A DNA stretch of 14,529 nucleotides from Candidatus Woesearchaeota archaeon (GCA_019322735.1 JAHWIG010000014.1:1-14529), one strand, 5' to 3'; numbered from the stretch's first letter, positions 1 to 6,309 are shown. Numbers and translations: made by a program. Notes: a model not told the origin generated them from the letters alone.

Positions 1-244
1 GTTTTCTAACTCTGAGGTATCTTTCATTGTATTAACCGATATTTAAACATAGTAGTCAAAGAAATCACTATAATTGTAATTGTATAGTTTATATATTGCC
101 TTATAGTGCTGTTTATATTTAAAAGTTGTGAAGTTTCCATCTAGTTGATAAGATAGTATTACTAGAAAGTAGTGATATATAAAGATTCCTGTTTTTTATG
201 GTGGATAGGATAATATTATAAATATTGAAGAATACTAAAGGAAT
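1..244. other. Left-edge region with no supported gene
   Basis: No convincing coding region was found here. The stretch is very AT-rich and holds several TATA-like tracts (around 83-92, 112-121 and 175-182) besides the one that serves the next gene. A minus-strand ATG at 27 opens a frame that leaves the window after only nine codons, so it cannot be judged. An imperfect inverted repeat lies near 153-176. Nothing here could be tied to an RNA gene. Confidence 0.4.
215..222 (+). promoter_or_regulatory. TATA box of the VTT-family gene
   Basis: ATTATAAA is centred 26.5 bp before the ATG at 245. That is the usual archaeal distance from TATA box to transcription start, so the transcript should begin at or next to the start codon (leaderless). 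No Shine-Dalgarno motif precedes the ATG, which agrees. Confidence 0.6.
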
Positions 245-841
245 ATGCAAGAAAACATAAAAAAACACGGAAAGGAGATTGTAAAAAAAATAAAAGACGT
301 TAAAAAGAAGATTAAACTGAGATTTTTTCTATTTTTAGGTGTTATTTTTCTTATTCTTGCTTTGACTTATCTATTTTATCCGCAGATAAAAGGAGTTATT
401 CAATCCTCTATTGAGGTTTATGGTTTTATTGCTGTTTTTATTATCGCTTTACTATCTGATATACTAATGCAGCCAATAGCTCCAGATTTTCCGATGGTAA
501 GTGGGATCTTCTTTGGTTTAGATCCTATTTTAATTACATTAACAGCAATTATTGCGAGTGCATTATCCACCATGATGGGTTATTATCTTGGATTGAAATT
601 TGGGTCCGGCGGATTTAAGAAATTTTATGGTGAAAAGAGATATAAGAAAATAAGGGAGATTTATTTGAAATACCGCTTTGTGATTCCTATTGCCGCTATC
701 TCTCCTGTCCCATATGTTCCTGTATGCTGGATATCTGGGATACTTAAAATGAATAAGATTAAATTCTTTTTATATGCAATGATTCCAAGATCATTAAGGC
801 TTATGATTGTTGCTTTTTCTACTTATGCACTTTTTTACTAA
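245..841 (+). CDS. VTT/DedA-like (YqaA-type) integral membrane protein
   Basis: A 198-residue polytopic membrane protein. The first ~25 residues are lysine-rich and should face the cytoplasm. Hydrophobic segments follow at about 27-46, 57-75 and 84-108, with two more in the C-terminal half. The middle resembles the VTT (SNARE-associated/DedA) domain: a small-residue helix near residues 93-112 with G-x-x-x-G spacing (GYYLGLKFG), then a re-entrant-like SPVPYVPVCWISGILKM block and a final IPR at the last membrane segment. DedA/VTT proteins are linked to lipid scrambling or membrane homeostasis; the substrate here is unknown. The start is set by a TATA box 26.5 bp upstream. The 3' end overlaps the convergent neighbour by 4 bp. 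The family assignment is good; the precise role is not inferable. Confidence 0.7.
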   Translation: MQENIKKHGKEIVKKIKDVKKKIKLRFFLFLGVIFLILALTYLFYPQIKGVIQSSIEVYGFIAVFIIALLSDILMQPIAPDFPMVSGIFFGLDPILITLTAIIASALSTMMGYYLGLKFGSGGFKKFYGEKRYKKIREIYLKYRFVIPIAAISPVPYVPVCWISGILKMNKIKFFLYAMIPRSLRLMIVAFSTYALFY

Positions 842-1896
842 TTAATGGATGATCCATTTAGTATTTGTTTTGAGAATACTTCAATATCCTGGCTTCTGGA
901 TTCCTGTGCATTTACAATATCTATTATGTAATCATCTAATGAGTTGGAGAGCATTCCAGGTAGATGCCCTTGGTTTTTTGGATCTGATACTATTTTGCTC
1001 ATGTGTGTAAGAACCTTTCCAACACCATCTACTGCATGCATCACATATTCTGTTGTCTTATCTGCAGCCTTCCCTAACTCTTCTAGGCTACCCCCCATAT
1101 TCTTAATATGAGAGTACATCTGCTTGGTGTTTTTTACATGCCTTACTATATTCTCAACATTGTTGTTGAATTCGTCACAGAAATAAGTTGCATATTCTAC
1201 CATGCACTCATATTTATCGATTAATTCTTCTTCTTGGGTATAGAATATTATATTTTGCTTAAGTTTTATTTTTTGGTGGTCTATTTCCCTTAATTCCCTT
1301 CCAAGTGCCTTAAAGTGTTTATTGTAAGTGTAGTAATTGTTATTTCCTTTGTTTGTTTCTTTTAGTGTTTCTGATGTTTCTAATACTAAACTTGCTTTTC
1401 TTTCCAGATTAGTTGCAAGAGATTTATAATCTTCTGTAGAATCTTGTAATGCATGCTCAATTGAATTTCCATAATCCATTAATTCATGCCTTACCCTATC
1501 AGAATTTGATATGATTGATCTTAGATATTGATTCATCTCTGTTATTGTCTTTAATTGCGCATCAAATAATTGGTCAAGAGTTCTGTGTTTTCTCTTTTTT
1601 CCAGTTATTAATTCTGTTGTCTTTCCTTTTAGGGTATAAAATATATTCAGTAATGGTGAGCCTTCCATTCTAAGCTGAGAATCCATCTCCATCTGTAACT
1701 GTATAAGTCTTTTAACAGATTCTGCAAGACCTTCATATCCTCTTTTTGTGAAGGATTCATATGAATTATGATTTAGGACATCAAATGCTTCTGAGATAAC
1801 ATCTCTTTCTTGCTTCTTGTTTTTTACTTTTATCTCATTGTTTAATCTAGAAAGTAAGTCATCTGTTTCTTTTTTTTGAATTATTGTTTCCACCAT
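838..1896 (-). CDS. Unrecognised helical/coiled-coil cytoplasmic protein
   Basis: About 352 residues, almost entirely charged amphipathic helix with no signal peptide and no membrane segment. Predicted helices run from about residue 1 to 330, broken near 70-105 (a basic GKKRKHR patch) and near 190. The C-terminal ~80 residues are less charged and contain several glycines. The overall look is of a long helical-bundle or filament-associated protein, loosely like TelA or PspA-type proteins, but no family-defining motif was found and no function is claimed. The ATG at 1896 is preferred over a GTG at 1905 because GGTG lies six bases before it, and that GTG is itself part of this ribosome-binding motif. 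It is transcribed towards the VTT gene and the stop codons overlap. Upstream lies the degraded region. Confidence 0.7.
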   Translation of the reverse strand: MVETIIQKKETDDLLSRLNNEIKVKNKKQERDVISEAFDVLNHNSYESFTKRGYEGLAESVKRLIQLQMEMDSQLRMEGSPLLNIFYTLKGKTTELITGKKRKHRTLDQLFDAQLKTITEMNQYLRSIISNSDRVRHELMDYGNSIEHALQDSTEDYKSLATNLERKASLVLETSETLKETNKGNNNYYTYNKHFKALGRELREIDHQKIKLKQNIIFYTQEEELIDKYECMVEYATYFCDEFNNNVENIVRHVKNTKQMYSHIKNMGGSLEELGKAADKTTEYVMHAVDGVGKVLTHMSKIVSDPKNQGHLPGMLSNSLDDYIIDIVNAQESRSQDIEVFSKQILNGSSIN

Positions 1897-1902
1897 TGCT
1901 AA

Positions 1903-1908
1903 CACCTT
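1903..1908 (-). promoter_or_regulatory. Shine-Dalgarno site deciding the start at 1896
   Basis: On the minus strand the motif AAGGTG ends six bases before the ATG at 1896. Most genes here are leaderless, so this is one of the few with a ribosome binding site. A matching weak TATA-like element (CTTATTAATC, about 1928-1937) would give a leader of roughly 10 bases. A TATAAAAA at 1913-1920 is too close to the start to fit. Confidence 0.45.
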
Positions 1909-1993
1909 TTATTTTTTATAGGAATCAGATTAATAAGTGTTTTCTAAGAAAAATGAGAAGAGTTTCTGGGAAGATGAAGATTATTCGGTGTTG

Positions 1994-2233
1994 TTATGAA
2001 GATGTTAAGGTTTTAATTGGTATTTGATTCTGCAAATCAAACAAAACAGGATCTGCCATAAAGCCTTCTCTCTTAATATCCTCAATGATATAAAATACCT
2101 GTTTTGATTTAATTGGGAATCTTCCTTCTAAATTTTCCATGAAGTCTTCAAGGTCTTTGATATGTTTGAAGATTCCTTCCATCATAAAATCAAAGCCGTT
2201 ATTTGTCTTGTAAACAGAGTTTATATTGCTGTT
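1994..2233 (-). pseudogene. C-terminal fragment of an Lrp/AsnC-like regulator, in frame behind a PLP-enzyme fragment
   Basis: An open frame with an ATG at 2281 runs to 1994 (95 residues). From about residue 17 on it resembles the C-terminal effector-domain end of archaeal Lrp/AsnC-type regulators: a Y-x-T-x-G-x-x-D-strand, a helix with HIKDLEDFMENLEGRFPI, a strand with QVFYIIEDIKREGFMADP, then a short tail. The DNA-binding helix-turn-helix and the first half of the effector domain are missing. The 16 residues before it (MAWEMVVTYRDILLAK) belong to a different protein, the PLP-enzyme remnant described separately. The simplest reading is a deletion that fused two neighbouring genes. The Lrp match is from memory of family patterns and is moderate. 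It could still be expressed as a short protein. Confidence 0.45.
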
Positions 2234-2544
2234 TTTTGCTAATAAAATATCCCTATAAGTGACAACCATCTCCCACGCCATTCCATCTTTATGGGTTCCT
2301 GTGTGGTTGTGACTTTCATCTTTAAGCCAAACATTTGAAAACCCTAGAACTTTTATCCTAAATATAGGTGTTGAAGGAAATTGGGGTCATCTGCAGGAAA
2401 TTCCGGCTTACTTGGGTCATTTTCTGACTCAACCCTTATTGATTGTAAAATCTTTTGCTCTTTTAAGACGTCAATGTCATGTATGAATTACTTTTTTATT
2501 CTAACTAAATCTTTTGTAAGAACTCTATCTCTTAAAAAAATAAG
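2234..2544 (-). pseudogene. Broken remnant of a fold-type II PLP enzyme (threonine-synthase-like)
   Basis: Reading the minus strand gives protein-like sequence in two frames. The first covers about 2544-2380: a stretch ending in RIKK, a TAA stop at 2490-2488, then residues including DVLKEQKILQSIRVESEND and PEFPADDPNFL. The second covers about 2380-2234: PSTPIFRIKVLG, then NVWLKDESHNHTGTHKD, then MAWEMVVTYRDILLAK. The LKDE-x-x-N-x-TGTHKD block matches the PLP-lysine motif of threonine synthase and related enzymes (KDE-N-PTG-FKDR). The two frames meet near 2375-2383, so there is one in-frame stop and at least one frameshift. Only the N-terminal ~100 residues survive; the rest of the enzyme is absent. 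The pseudogene status is well supported; which PLP enzyme it was is not. Confidence 0.65.
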
Positions 2545-2554
2545 ATAAAAAGAA

Positions 2555-2674
2555 CTAATATTGGTTTAATAGGATTCTCTTTTCTATTCTTTTGTAATCT
2601 TGTTTAGTGATAAATCCTTTACCTAAACCTTGCTTCAAATTTGCTAATTCTTCTAATTTGTTCATTTTTATCAT
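2555..2674 (-). CDS. SHOCT-like mini-protein
   Basis: A 39-residue frame starting MIKMNKLEELANLKQ; a second in-frame ATG at 2665 would give 36 residues. Its pattern, a short helix with LEELANLKQ, a turn with G-FIT, then a second basic helix ending RILL, matches the SHOCT motif (short C-terminal two-helix domain, L-x-x-L-x-x-L-x-x-x-G-x-I-T-x-E-E-F). SHOCT usually ends larger membrane or phage-related proteins, so this may be a free mini-protein or the tail of a lost gene. No strong TATA box or ribosome binding site sits at the expected distance. Its 3' end overlaps the broken PLP-enzyme remnant. The motif match is good; expression is uncertain. Confidence 0.45.
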   Translation of the reverse strand: MIKMNKLEELANLKQGLGKGFITKQDYKRIEKRILLNQY

Positions 2675-2852
2675 ATATGGGGGGTAATGAGTTAGCTAAC
2701 ACAATGGGGTAAGTAGAACTCGCTAACCAACCCAGCATAAATACATCAAGATTAAAATAATGAGTATTGTTACCCCCTGTAGATAATAATGTTAAAACTA
2801 GTATATAAATCTTTCGTTTATGTTAGTACTACTTGGTAGTAAAATATAGAAA
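2675..2852. other. Intergenic stretch with G/C-runs and short inverted repeats
   Basis: No gene seen. It contains runs GGGGGTAA (2680-2687) and GGGGTAA (2706-2712), their inverse TTACCCCC (2770-2777), a perfect 10-bp palindrome GTTAGCTAAC (2691-2700) and a further GCTAAC at 2722-2727. Just past the DUF655 stop is a 6-bp hairpin (TACTAC/GTAGTA, 2827-2841) without a clear T-run. A TATA-like TATATAAAT (about 2801-2809) on the plus strand has no gene behind it. Confidence 0.35.
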
Positions 2853-3413
2853 TTAGCCTACAAATAGGTGATGTTTCTCATCTCCAGTTATCTCAGAGAT
2901 TATTCTGCTTATTACTATCTTTTGAGGATTAGGCATTAATTTTACTCGCTTTTTAATGTCTTCAAAGTCTTTGAATGGCGCTGTTTTGCGTGCTTCAATT
3001 ATCTCCCACATATGTTTCTTTCCTAATCCTGGCAATAATTCAATCTGATGCATCCTTGTTGTTAAAGGCTGTGCTTTATTAAAGAATTCAACAAATCGTG
3101 ATTTATTATTCTCAACTAAGCTCTCTATTACAAATTTAAGCTCTTCTTCTGCTGTCCTTGTTAATTTATCTGGCTCTAATCTACCAAGAATGTGATGGAT
3201 CTTGTCCCTTTTTCCTTCACCGATGTATATTTCCTCTCCTGGCTGGACTATTTCTTCTTTTTTTGGAACTAATTCTAGTAAGACAAAGTGATTTTTGCCT
3301 ATAGCCTGCACTATTGCTGTTTTTCTATGACTTGGCGTATTGTCAAAGGGATATCCATTTGGCAAAAAGTCTAGTACAACTGCAGTTTCCTCTCTTACTG
3401 GCATATGTTCCAT
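2853..3413 (-). CDS. DUF655 family protein (OB-like and helix-hairpin-helix), nucleic-acid binding
   Basis: An archaeal DUF655 protein, 186 residues from the ATG at 3413. The N-terminal half begins with the family-typical VLDFLPNGYP and looks like a small beta-barrel that binds nucleic acid. The C-terminal ~60 residues hold a helix-hairpin-helix: LLPGLGKKHMWEIIEARK, then a second copy-like helix pair ending ISRIISEI. In archaea this gene is typically next to rpl21e and rpo4 and upstream of the rRNA dimethyltransferase ksgA, suggesting a role in RNA metabolism; its biochemical function is not established. A longer frame begins at a TTG at 3482, but the shorter start has a ribosome binding site (GAGGGTGG) five bases upstream and a TATA box (3449-3456), and fits the family's usual N-terminus. 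No ksgA follows here. Confidence 0.85.
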   Translation of the reverse strand: MEHMPVREETAVVLDFLPNGYPFDNTPSHRKTAIVQAIGKNHFVLLELVPKKEEIVQPGEEIYIGEGKRDKIHHILGRLEPDKLTRTAEEELKFVIESLVENNKSRFVEFFNKAQPLTTRMHQIELLPGLGKKHMWEIIEARKTAPFKDFEDIKKRVKLMPNPQKIVISRIISEITGDEKHHLFVG

Positions 3414-3448
3414 TTTTTCCACCCTCTCGTCTTTAATTTGTAACCTTG

Positions 3449-3456
3449 TATTTAAA
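3449..3456 (-). promoter_or_regulatory. TATA box of the DUF655 gene
   Basis: TTTAAATA on the minus strand is centred 39.5 bp before the ATG at 3413. This predicts a leader of about 13 bases, enough for the GAGGGTGG ribosome binding site. A second TATA-like ATTATAAA lies further upstream at about 3489-3496. DUF655 may therefore be transcribed separately from the rpl21e-rpo4 pair. Confidence 0.5.
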
Positions 3457-3526
3457 GGTTTCTTTAAGTCATTACTACTCAAAAAAAGTTTATAATGTAT
3501 TAAAGTAAATAAAAAGAAATATAATT

Positions 3527-3877
3527 CTATTTAGAAGCGAATTTAGAAGTAACACCAACGATCTTTTTCATATTATCAGTGGTTACCGTCAATGCATATC
3601 CCTGTAGAATAACCTTAATATCATCAACTGTTTCAGGAATCAGGTCTGCAATCTTGATTATGTGGGTGCCTCTTAATCTAGGAATATCTAATTTTGTTAA
3701 TTCATCAACTAATTTCTTATTCTCTTCTGTACTTAATGTGGTAAATTGATTTAGATAATCTTCCATCCTAGAAGATCTTGCTCCAAGCTCTTTATCGCGT
3801 TTCTTAATCTTATCTATTTCTATCTTTATATCTGACAACCCTATTGGTGTTTCTTCAACTATTTTTGGATTTACCAT
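3527..3877 (-). CDS. rpo4: DNA-directed RNA polymerase subunit Rpo4 (F, Rpb4-like)
   Basis: A 116-residue homologue of archaeal RNA polymerase subunit F/Rpo4, the partner of Rpo7 in the polymerase stalk, which acts in open-complex formation and transcript contact. It shows the family arrangement: an N-terminal strand with KIVEETPIGLSDIK, a long helical hairpin (about residues 15-75), then a C-terminal HRDC-like bundle with LRGTHIIKIADLIPETVDDIK and a final VTSKFASK tail. Length is normal. It follows rpl21e with two bases between stop and start, so the two are almost certainly co-transcribed. The rpl21e-rpo4-DUF655 order is conserved in many archaea and supports the call. Confidence 0.9.
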   Translation of the reverse strand: MVNPKIVEETPIGLSDIKIEIDKIKKRDKELGARSSRMEDYLNQFTTLSTEENKKLVDELTKLDIPRLRGTHIIKIADLIPETVDDIKVILQGYALTVTTDNMKKIVGVTSKFASK

Positions 3878-3879
3878 TT

Positions 3880-4170
3880 TTATGCCTTCTTTAAATGAAC
3901 TGGGTGCACTATAACTGTCTTTTCCTTTTTAATGTCCTTTATTGTTATTTGATAACATCTTCCTTGTTTTGAAGTAACAGTTCCTTCTTTTCCATGAAAT
4001 CTTGGAAAATACATTCCCTTTTGAATTGCAGGTTCTAATTTAAGGATAACTTTATCACCCACCTTAAACTCTTGAAGATAGTTTCTTAGACTAAATTTTC
4101 CTCTTTTCTGAGGACTTTTAGTCATCTTCTGCCTTGTTTTTCTTCTTGCCCTTCCTATCCTTGTTACCAT
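3880..4170 (-). CDS. rpl21e: 50S ribosomal protein L21e
   Basis: Large-subunit ribosomal protein L21e, 96 residues from the ATG at 4170. The N-terminus is strongly basic (RIGRARRKTRQKM), followed by the family's SLRNYLQEFKVGDKVILKLEPAIQKGM and PRFHGKEGTV-TSKQGRCYQI. These belong to the SH3-like barrel that binds 23S rRNA. A longer frame starts at 4218, but the extra 16 residues (with NIFKSTKIHLID) do not look like this family, and they span the TATA box at 4195-4202 that sits 28.5 bp before 4170. The ATG at 4170 gives the usual family length and a leaderless transcript. First gene of the rpl21e-rpo4 pair. Confidence 0.92.
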   Translation of the reverse strand: MVTRIGRARRKTRQKMTKSPQKRGKFSLRNYLQEFKVGDKVILKLEPAIQKGMYFPRFHGKEGTVTSKQGRCYQITIKDIKKEKTVIVHPVHLKKA

Positions 4171-4194
4171 ATCAATCAAGTGAATTTTAGTTGA

Positions 4195-4202
4195 TTTAAA
4201 AA
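4195..4202 (-). promoter_or_regulatory. TATA box of rpl21e-rpo4
   Basis: TTTTTAAA on the minus strand is centred 28.5 bp before the ATG at 4170. This places transcription start at the codon and excludes the longer upstream start at 4218. Confidence 0.6.
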
Positions 4203-4239
4203 TGTTACTATTAGTCATTAAATGCTATCAAAAACCAAC

Positions 4240-4253
4240 GAGACTTTCGTCTC
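4240..4253. repeat. Short hairpin in the rpl21e/sepF divergent region
   Basis: GAGAC and GTCTC separated by TTTC make a perfect 5-bp stem with a 4-base loop. It lies outside both predicted transcripts, so it is more likely a protein-binding site or a chance palindrome than a terminator. Confidence 0.3.
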
Positions 4254-4330
4254 CTGAACTTCCCAAAAAGAACAATTTCTCCTAGTTATTCGCTTCGCTC
4301 ATACTCACAATCTATGACTTTTTCGAAAGC

Positions 4331-4338
4331 TTTAAATA
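4331..4338 (+). promoter_or_regulatory. TATA box of sepF
   Basis: TTTAAATA is centred 49.5 bp before the sepF ATG. The predicted transcript starts near 4361 and carries a leader of about 23 bases containing a ribosome binding site. This differs from the leaderless genes around it. Confidence 0.55.
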
Positions 4339-4369
4339 TTTGTGCACTATTGAATTCTGTAAGTAATTG

Positions 4370-4376
4370 AGGAGGG
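4370..4376 (+). promoter_or_regulatory. Strong Shine-Dalgarno site of sepF
   Basis: AGGAGGG ends seven bases before the ATG at 4384. It is the best ribosome binding site in the window and suggests strong leadered translation of sepF. Confidence 0.65.
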
Positions 4377-4383
4377 TTTTACA

Positions 4384-4773
4384 ATGAAGGGTTTTCTTTC
4401 AAAATTTAAAGAAAAAATTGCAGGTGAGGTATTTGAAGATGGTGAAGCTGAAGAAGAGTATGTTGAGCTTGATGCCACTGAAGCTGACGGAATGTCAAAG
4501 GTTGTGGTAAGGCCATTTTCAATTGAAGATTTTTCTGATATTAAACCAATATTGGATGCATTAAGAGAAGGAAAAACGATAGCCTTGGTCAATATCAAAC
4601 CATTAAAGGAAAAAGATTTGATAGAATTAAAAAGGGCAATCAATAAGTTAAAGAATACCTGTGATGCTATTGAAGGAGATATTGCTGGATTCAGCGATGA
4701 TTATATTGTTGCTACACCTTCTTTTGCTACGATCTATAGAAGCACCGAGACACAGGATTTGAAAGAAAATTAG
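4384..4773 (+). CDS. sepF: Archaeal cell-division protein SepF
   Basis: A 129-residue SepF (DUF552) protein. SepF anchors the FtsZ ring to the membrane in archaea and many Gram-positive bacteria. Residues 1-14 (MKGFLSKFKEKIAG) form an amphipathic helix of the kind that binds membrane. Residues ~15-36 are an acidic linker, and ~38-120 form the SepF fold: VVVRPFSIEDFSDIKPILDALREGKTIALVNI, then a helix LIELKRAINKLKNTCDAIEGDIAGFS, then DDYIVATPSFATIYR. The length is normal for archaeal SepF. The gene has its own TATA box and ribosome binding site. Its stop lies one base from the end of the convergent ATP-grasp gene. FtsZ is not in the window. Confidence 0.88.
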   Translation: MKGFLSKFKEKIAGEVFEDGEAEEEYVELDATEADGMSKVVVRPFSIEDFSDIKPILDALREGKTIALVNIKPLKEKDLIELKRAINKLKNTCDAIEGDIAGFSDDYIVATPSFATIYRSTETQDLKEN

Positions 4774-4774
4774 T

Positions 4775-5863
4775 TTATTTTTCTATATTAAATTTCTTAA
4801 TATATAGATGATTCTTTTTTCCTCTTAGAATAACTTCTTCTTTATCATCTAATTTTGTGATTTCTGTTATTACTTCTGGCAATAATAATCTATTCCCCCT
4901 CATATCTAGATTTGTTATTATTTGCTTTACTTCATTAGTATCTTTTATTCCAAGATCTTCTAATATCTTTGTTGCTGATTGTGATTTCTTTCCTGCAGTA
5001 AACTCCTTTGTTTTTAGATATAGGTATTTAGCAATCTTATCAGCAATATCTATGTTTGTTGCTTTTGTTATGCCCTGTAATCCAGGAGAAAGGTTTGCCT
5101 CTATAACTAAAGGACCTTTATGGCTTTGTAATATATCAACAGCGCAGATCTCTGCACCAAGCACTTTTGCTGTTTCTATTGAAATTTTCTTTGTATGGGC
5201 ATCTAATTCAACTGGTTCTCCTTTTCCGCCAATATGTATATTTGATCTTTTTTCATCTCCTTGTGCTTTCCTTTCCATTGCGGCAACAACTCTATCACCA
5301 ACAACAATCGTTCTTATATCAGTTCCTTCAGTTTCAATATATTCTTGAATTATAAATGGTTGTTTTAATGTGTCTAATGCATCTAATATTGATGAAGCAG
5401 CAGGAAATGAGTCTGCAACCATAACTCCTTTTCCTTGTGTGCCTTGTGGAAATTTCATAATTATTGGATAATTAACTTTCTTTAATATGCCCCTTGCAGC
5501 TTCAATTGTAGATGAAAGATATGTTTCCGGCATTGGTATGTTGTGTTTCTGTAGATCCAGATGAGTAAGTAATTTATCATGCACTATGCTGAATGCTTCT
5601 TGTTTTATAGGCATATATGTTGTTTTATACAATAATGAGGTAATTGCGTTTAATATTGCAGAATATCTGAATGAGCTCTTTCCATAAACGCAGTCATACT
5701 CTCCTAATGGCTTTCCCTTGTAAAGAACCTGTGGATATTTTGAACCAAGATTAACTTCAATCTCCCTAATATCAATATCATCAACCTCATCAAAGTACTT
5801 TGACATGGCTTGAGATATCCATTTGGAACTTGTACTTCCTAAGCTTATTATTGCTGCTTTCAT
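4775..5863 (-). CDS. RimK-like ATP-grasp ligase with C-terminal extension
   Basis: A 362-residue ATP-grasp enzyme of the RimK/glutathione-synthase type, which joins an amino acid (often glutamate) to a carboxyl group of a protein or cofactor. Residues 1-90 form the N-terminal pre-ATP-grasp domain. The ATP-grasp core spans ~90-285, with the nucleotide lysine in IIMKFPQGTQGKGV (K137 and the glycine-rich loop 141-147), the adenine-side QEYIE (173-177), DIR (182-184) and metal ligands in VIEANLSPG (E255, N257). Residues ~293-362 are an extra domain not in standard RimK, with a possible small strand-rich ending. Just upstream is a RimB-like aspartic protease, the partner gene of RimK systems in bacteria. 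The amino acid and target are unknown; archaea lack the bacterial S6 substrate. A TATA-like element at about 5888-5896 suits a leaderless start. Confidence 0.8.
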   Translation of the reverse strand: MKAAIISLGSTSSKWISQAMSKYFDEVDDIDIREIEVNLGSKYPQVLYKGKPLGEYDCVYGKSSFRYSAILNAITSLLYKTTYMPIKQEAFSIVHDKLLTHLDLQKHNIPMPETYLSSTIEAARGILKKVNYPIIMKFPQGTQGKGVMVADSFPAASSILDALDTLKQPFIIQEYIETEGTDIRTIVVGDRVVAAMERKAQGDEKRSNIHIGGKGEPVELDAHTKKISIETAKVLGAEICAVDILQSHKGPLVIEANLSPGLQGITKATNIDIADKIAKYLYLKTKEFTAGKKSQSATKILEDLGIKDTNEVKQIITNLDMRGNRLLLPEVITEITKLDDKEEVILRGKKNHLYIKKFNIEK

Positions 5864-5931
5864 TTTTGTGAGTTTTTTACGAGCAAAAATTAAATGCTTT
5901 AAAATATTATTCTTAAGGTTTTTTTATTTTT

Positions 5932-6288
5932 TCATTCTTTCATGGGATTTATTAAAAATCTATCTTCCTTTAATGTATTTACCCCGATTAACACCTTATA
6001 CTTCATATGTTTTCTATCTGCAATTGTGAACTGTGTATCTAATTCTTTTCCAGCTATCTCTATCTTTGCATCAACTATTGGCCTAAGTGAATTGCCGTGT
6101 GCTGACTTTATCAGCTTTGTCATTACAATTGGGCCTAATTTTAATTCTGATGCCAATCTTGTATCTATTGAGCTCCTTGTTGCCCCTGTATCTATTTTTG
6201 CCATCAATACCTTTTCAAAGCCATTTCTGCCAAAAATAGTCACTTTTTCTTCTATATGTATTATTATTTTATCTCTATACATTATCAT
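5932..6288 (-). CDS. RimB-like retropepsin-fold protease (COG4067-type)
   Basis: A 118-residue single-domain aspartic-protease fold. The catalytic motif is AKIDTGATRSSID (D33-T-G35), followed by a middle strand region and a C-terminal KHMKYKVLIGVNTLKEDRFLINP. That ending is typical of the RimK-associated 'ATP-dependent zinc protease' family (COG4067, RimB), where the R-x-H-M-K-Y-P-V-L-I-G block is conserved. Retropepsin-like proteins of this size act as dimers. Known RimB proteins act with RimK in polyglutamate metabolism; a trimming or deglutamylating role here is inferred from pairing with the downstream ATP-grasp gene. ATG codons at 6288 and 6282 are both possible; the TATA box at 6310-6317 lies 25.5 bp before the first. 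There are 68 bases between this gene and the ligase. Confidence 0.75.
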   Translation of the reverse strand: MIMYRDKIIIHIEEKVTIFGRNGFEKVLMAKIDTGATRSSIDTRLASELKLGPIVMTKLIKSAHGNSLRPIVDAKIEIAGKELDTQFTIADRKHMKYKVLIGVNTLKEDRFLINPMKE

Positions 6289-6309
6289 AAAAAACTAAGA
6301 AATATGTAG

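Noticed and set aside
1..27. Minus-strand ATG at 27 opening a frame (MKDTSELEN) off the left edge
   Set aside because: Only nine codons are visible, and the nearest TATA-like element is about 17 bp away, too close for the promoter geometry seen elsewhere.
2801..2848. TATA-like element and 9-codon frame on the plus strand near DUF655
   Set aside because: Too short to support as a gene, with no RNA structure seen except a weak 6-bp hairpin.
3414..3482. TTG start of DUF655 at 3482
   Set aside because: The ATG at 3413 has a ribosome binding site and TATA box, and matches the usual family N-terminus.
4171..4218. N-terminal extension of L21e to 4218
   Set aside because: The extra residues are not L21e-like and would overlie the TATA box; the ATG at 4170 gives normal length.
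4280..4325. TTCGCTTCGCTCA-like stretch upstream of sepF as a dispersed repeat
   Set aside because: Only one copy occurs in the window, so repeat status cannot be supported.
4857..5355. Plus-strand open frames opposite the ATP-grasp gene
   Set aside because: They are antisense shadows of a well-supported coding frame and show no family resemblance or promoter.
5942..6298. 118-residue plus-strand frame opposite the RimB-like protease
   Set aside because: Same length as the real gene and purely complementary; the minus strand carries the DTGA and HMKY motifs and a TATA box.
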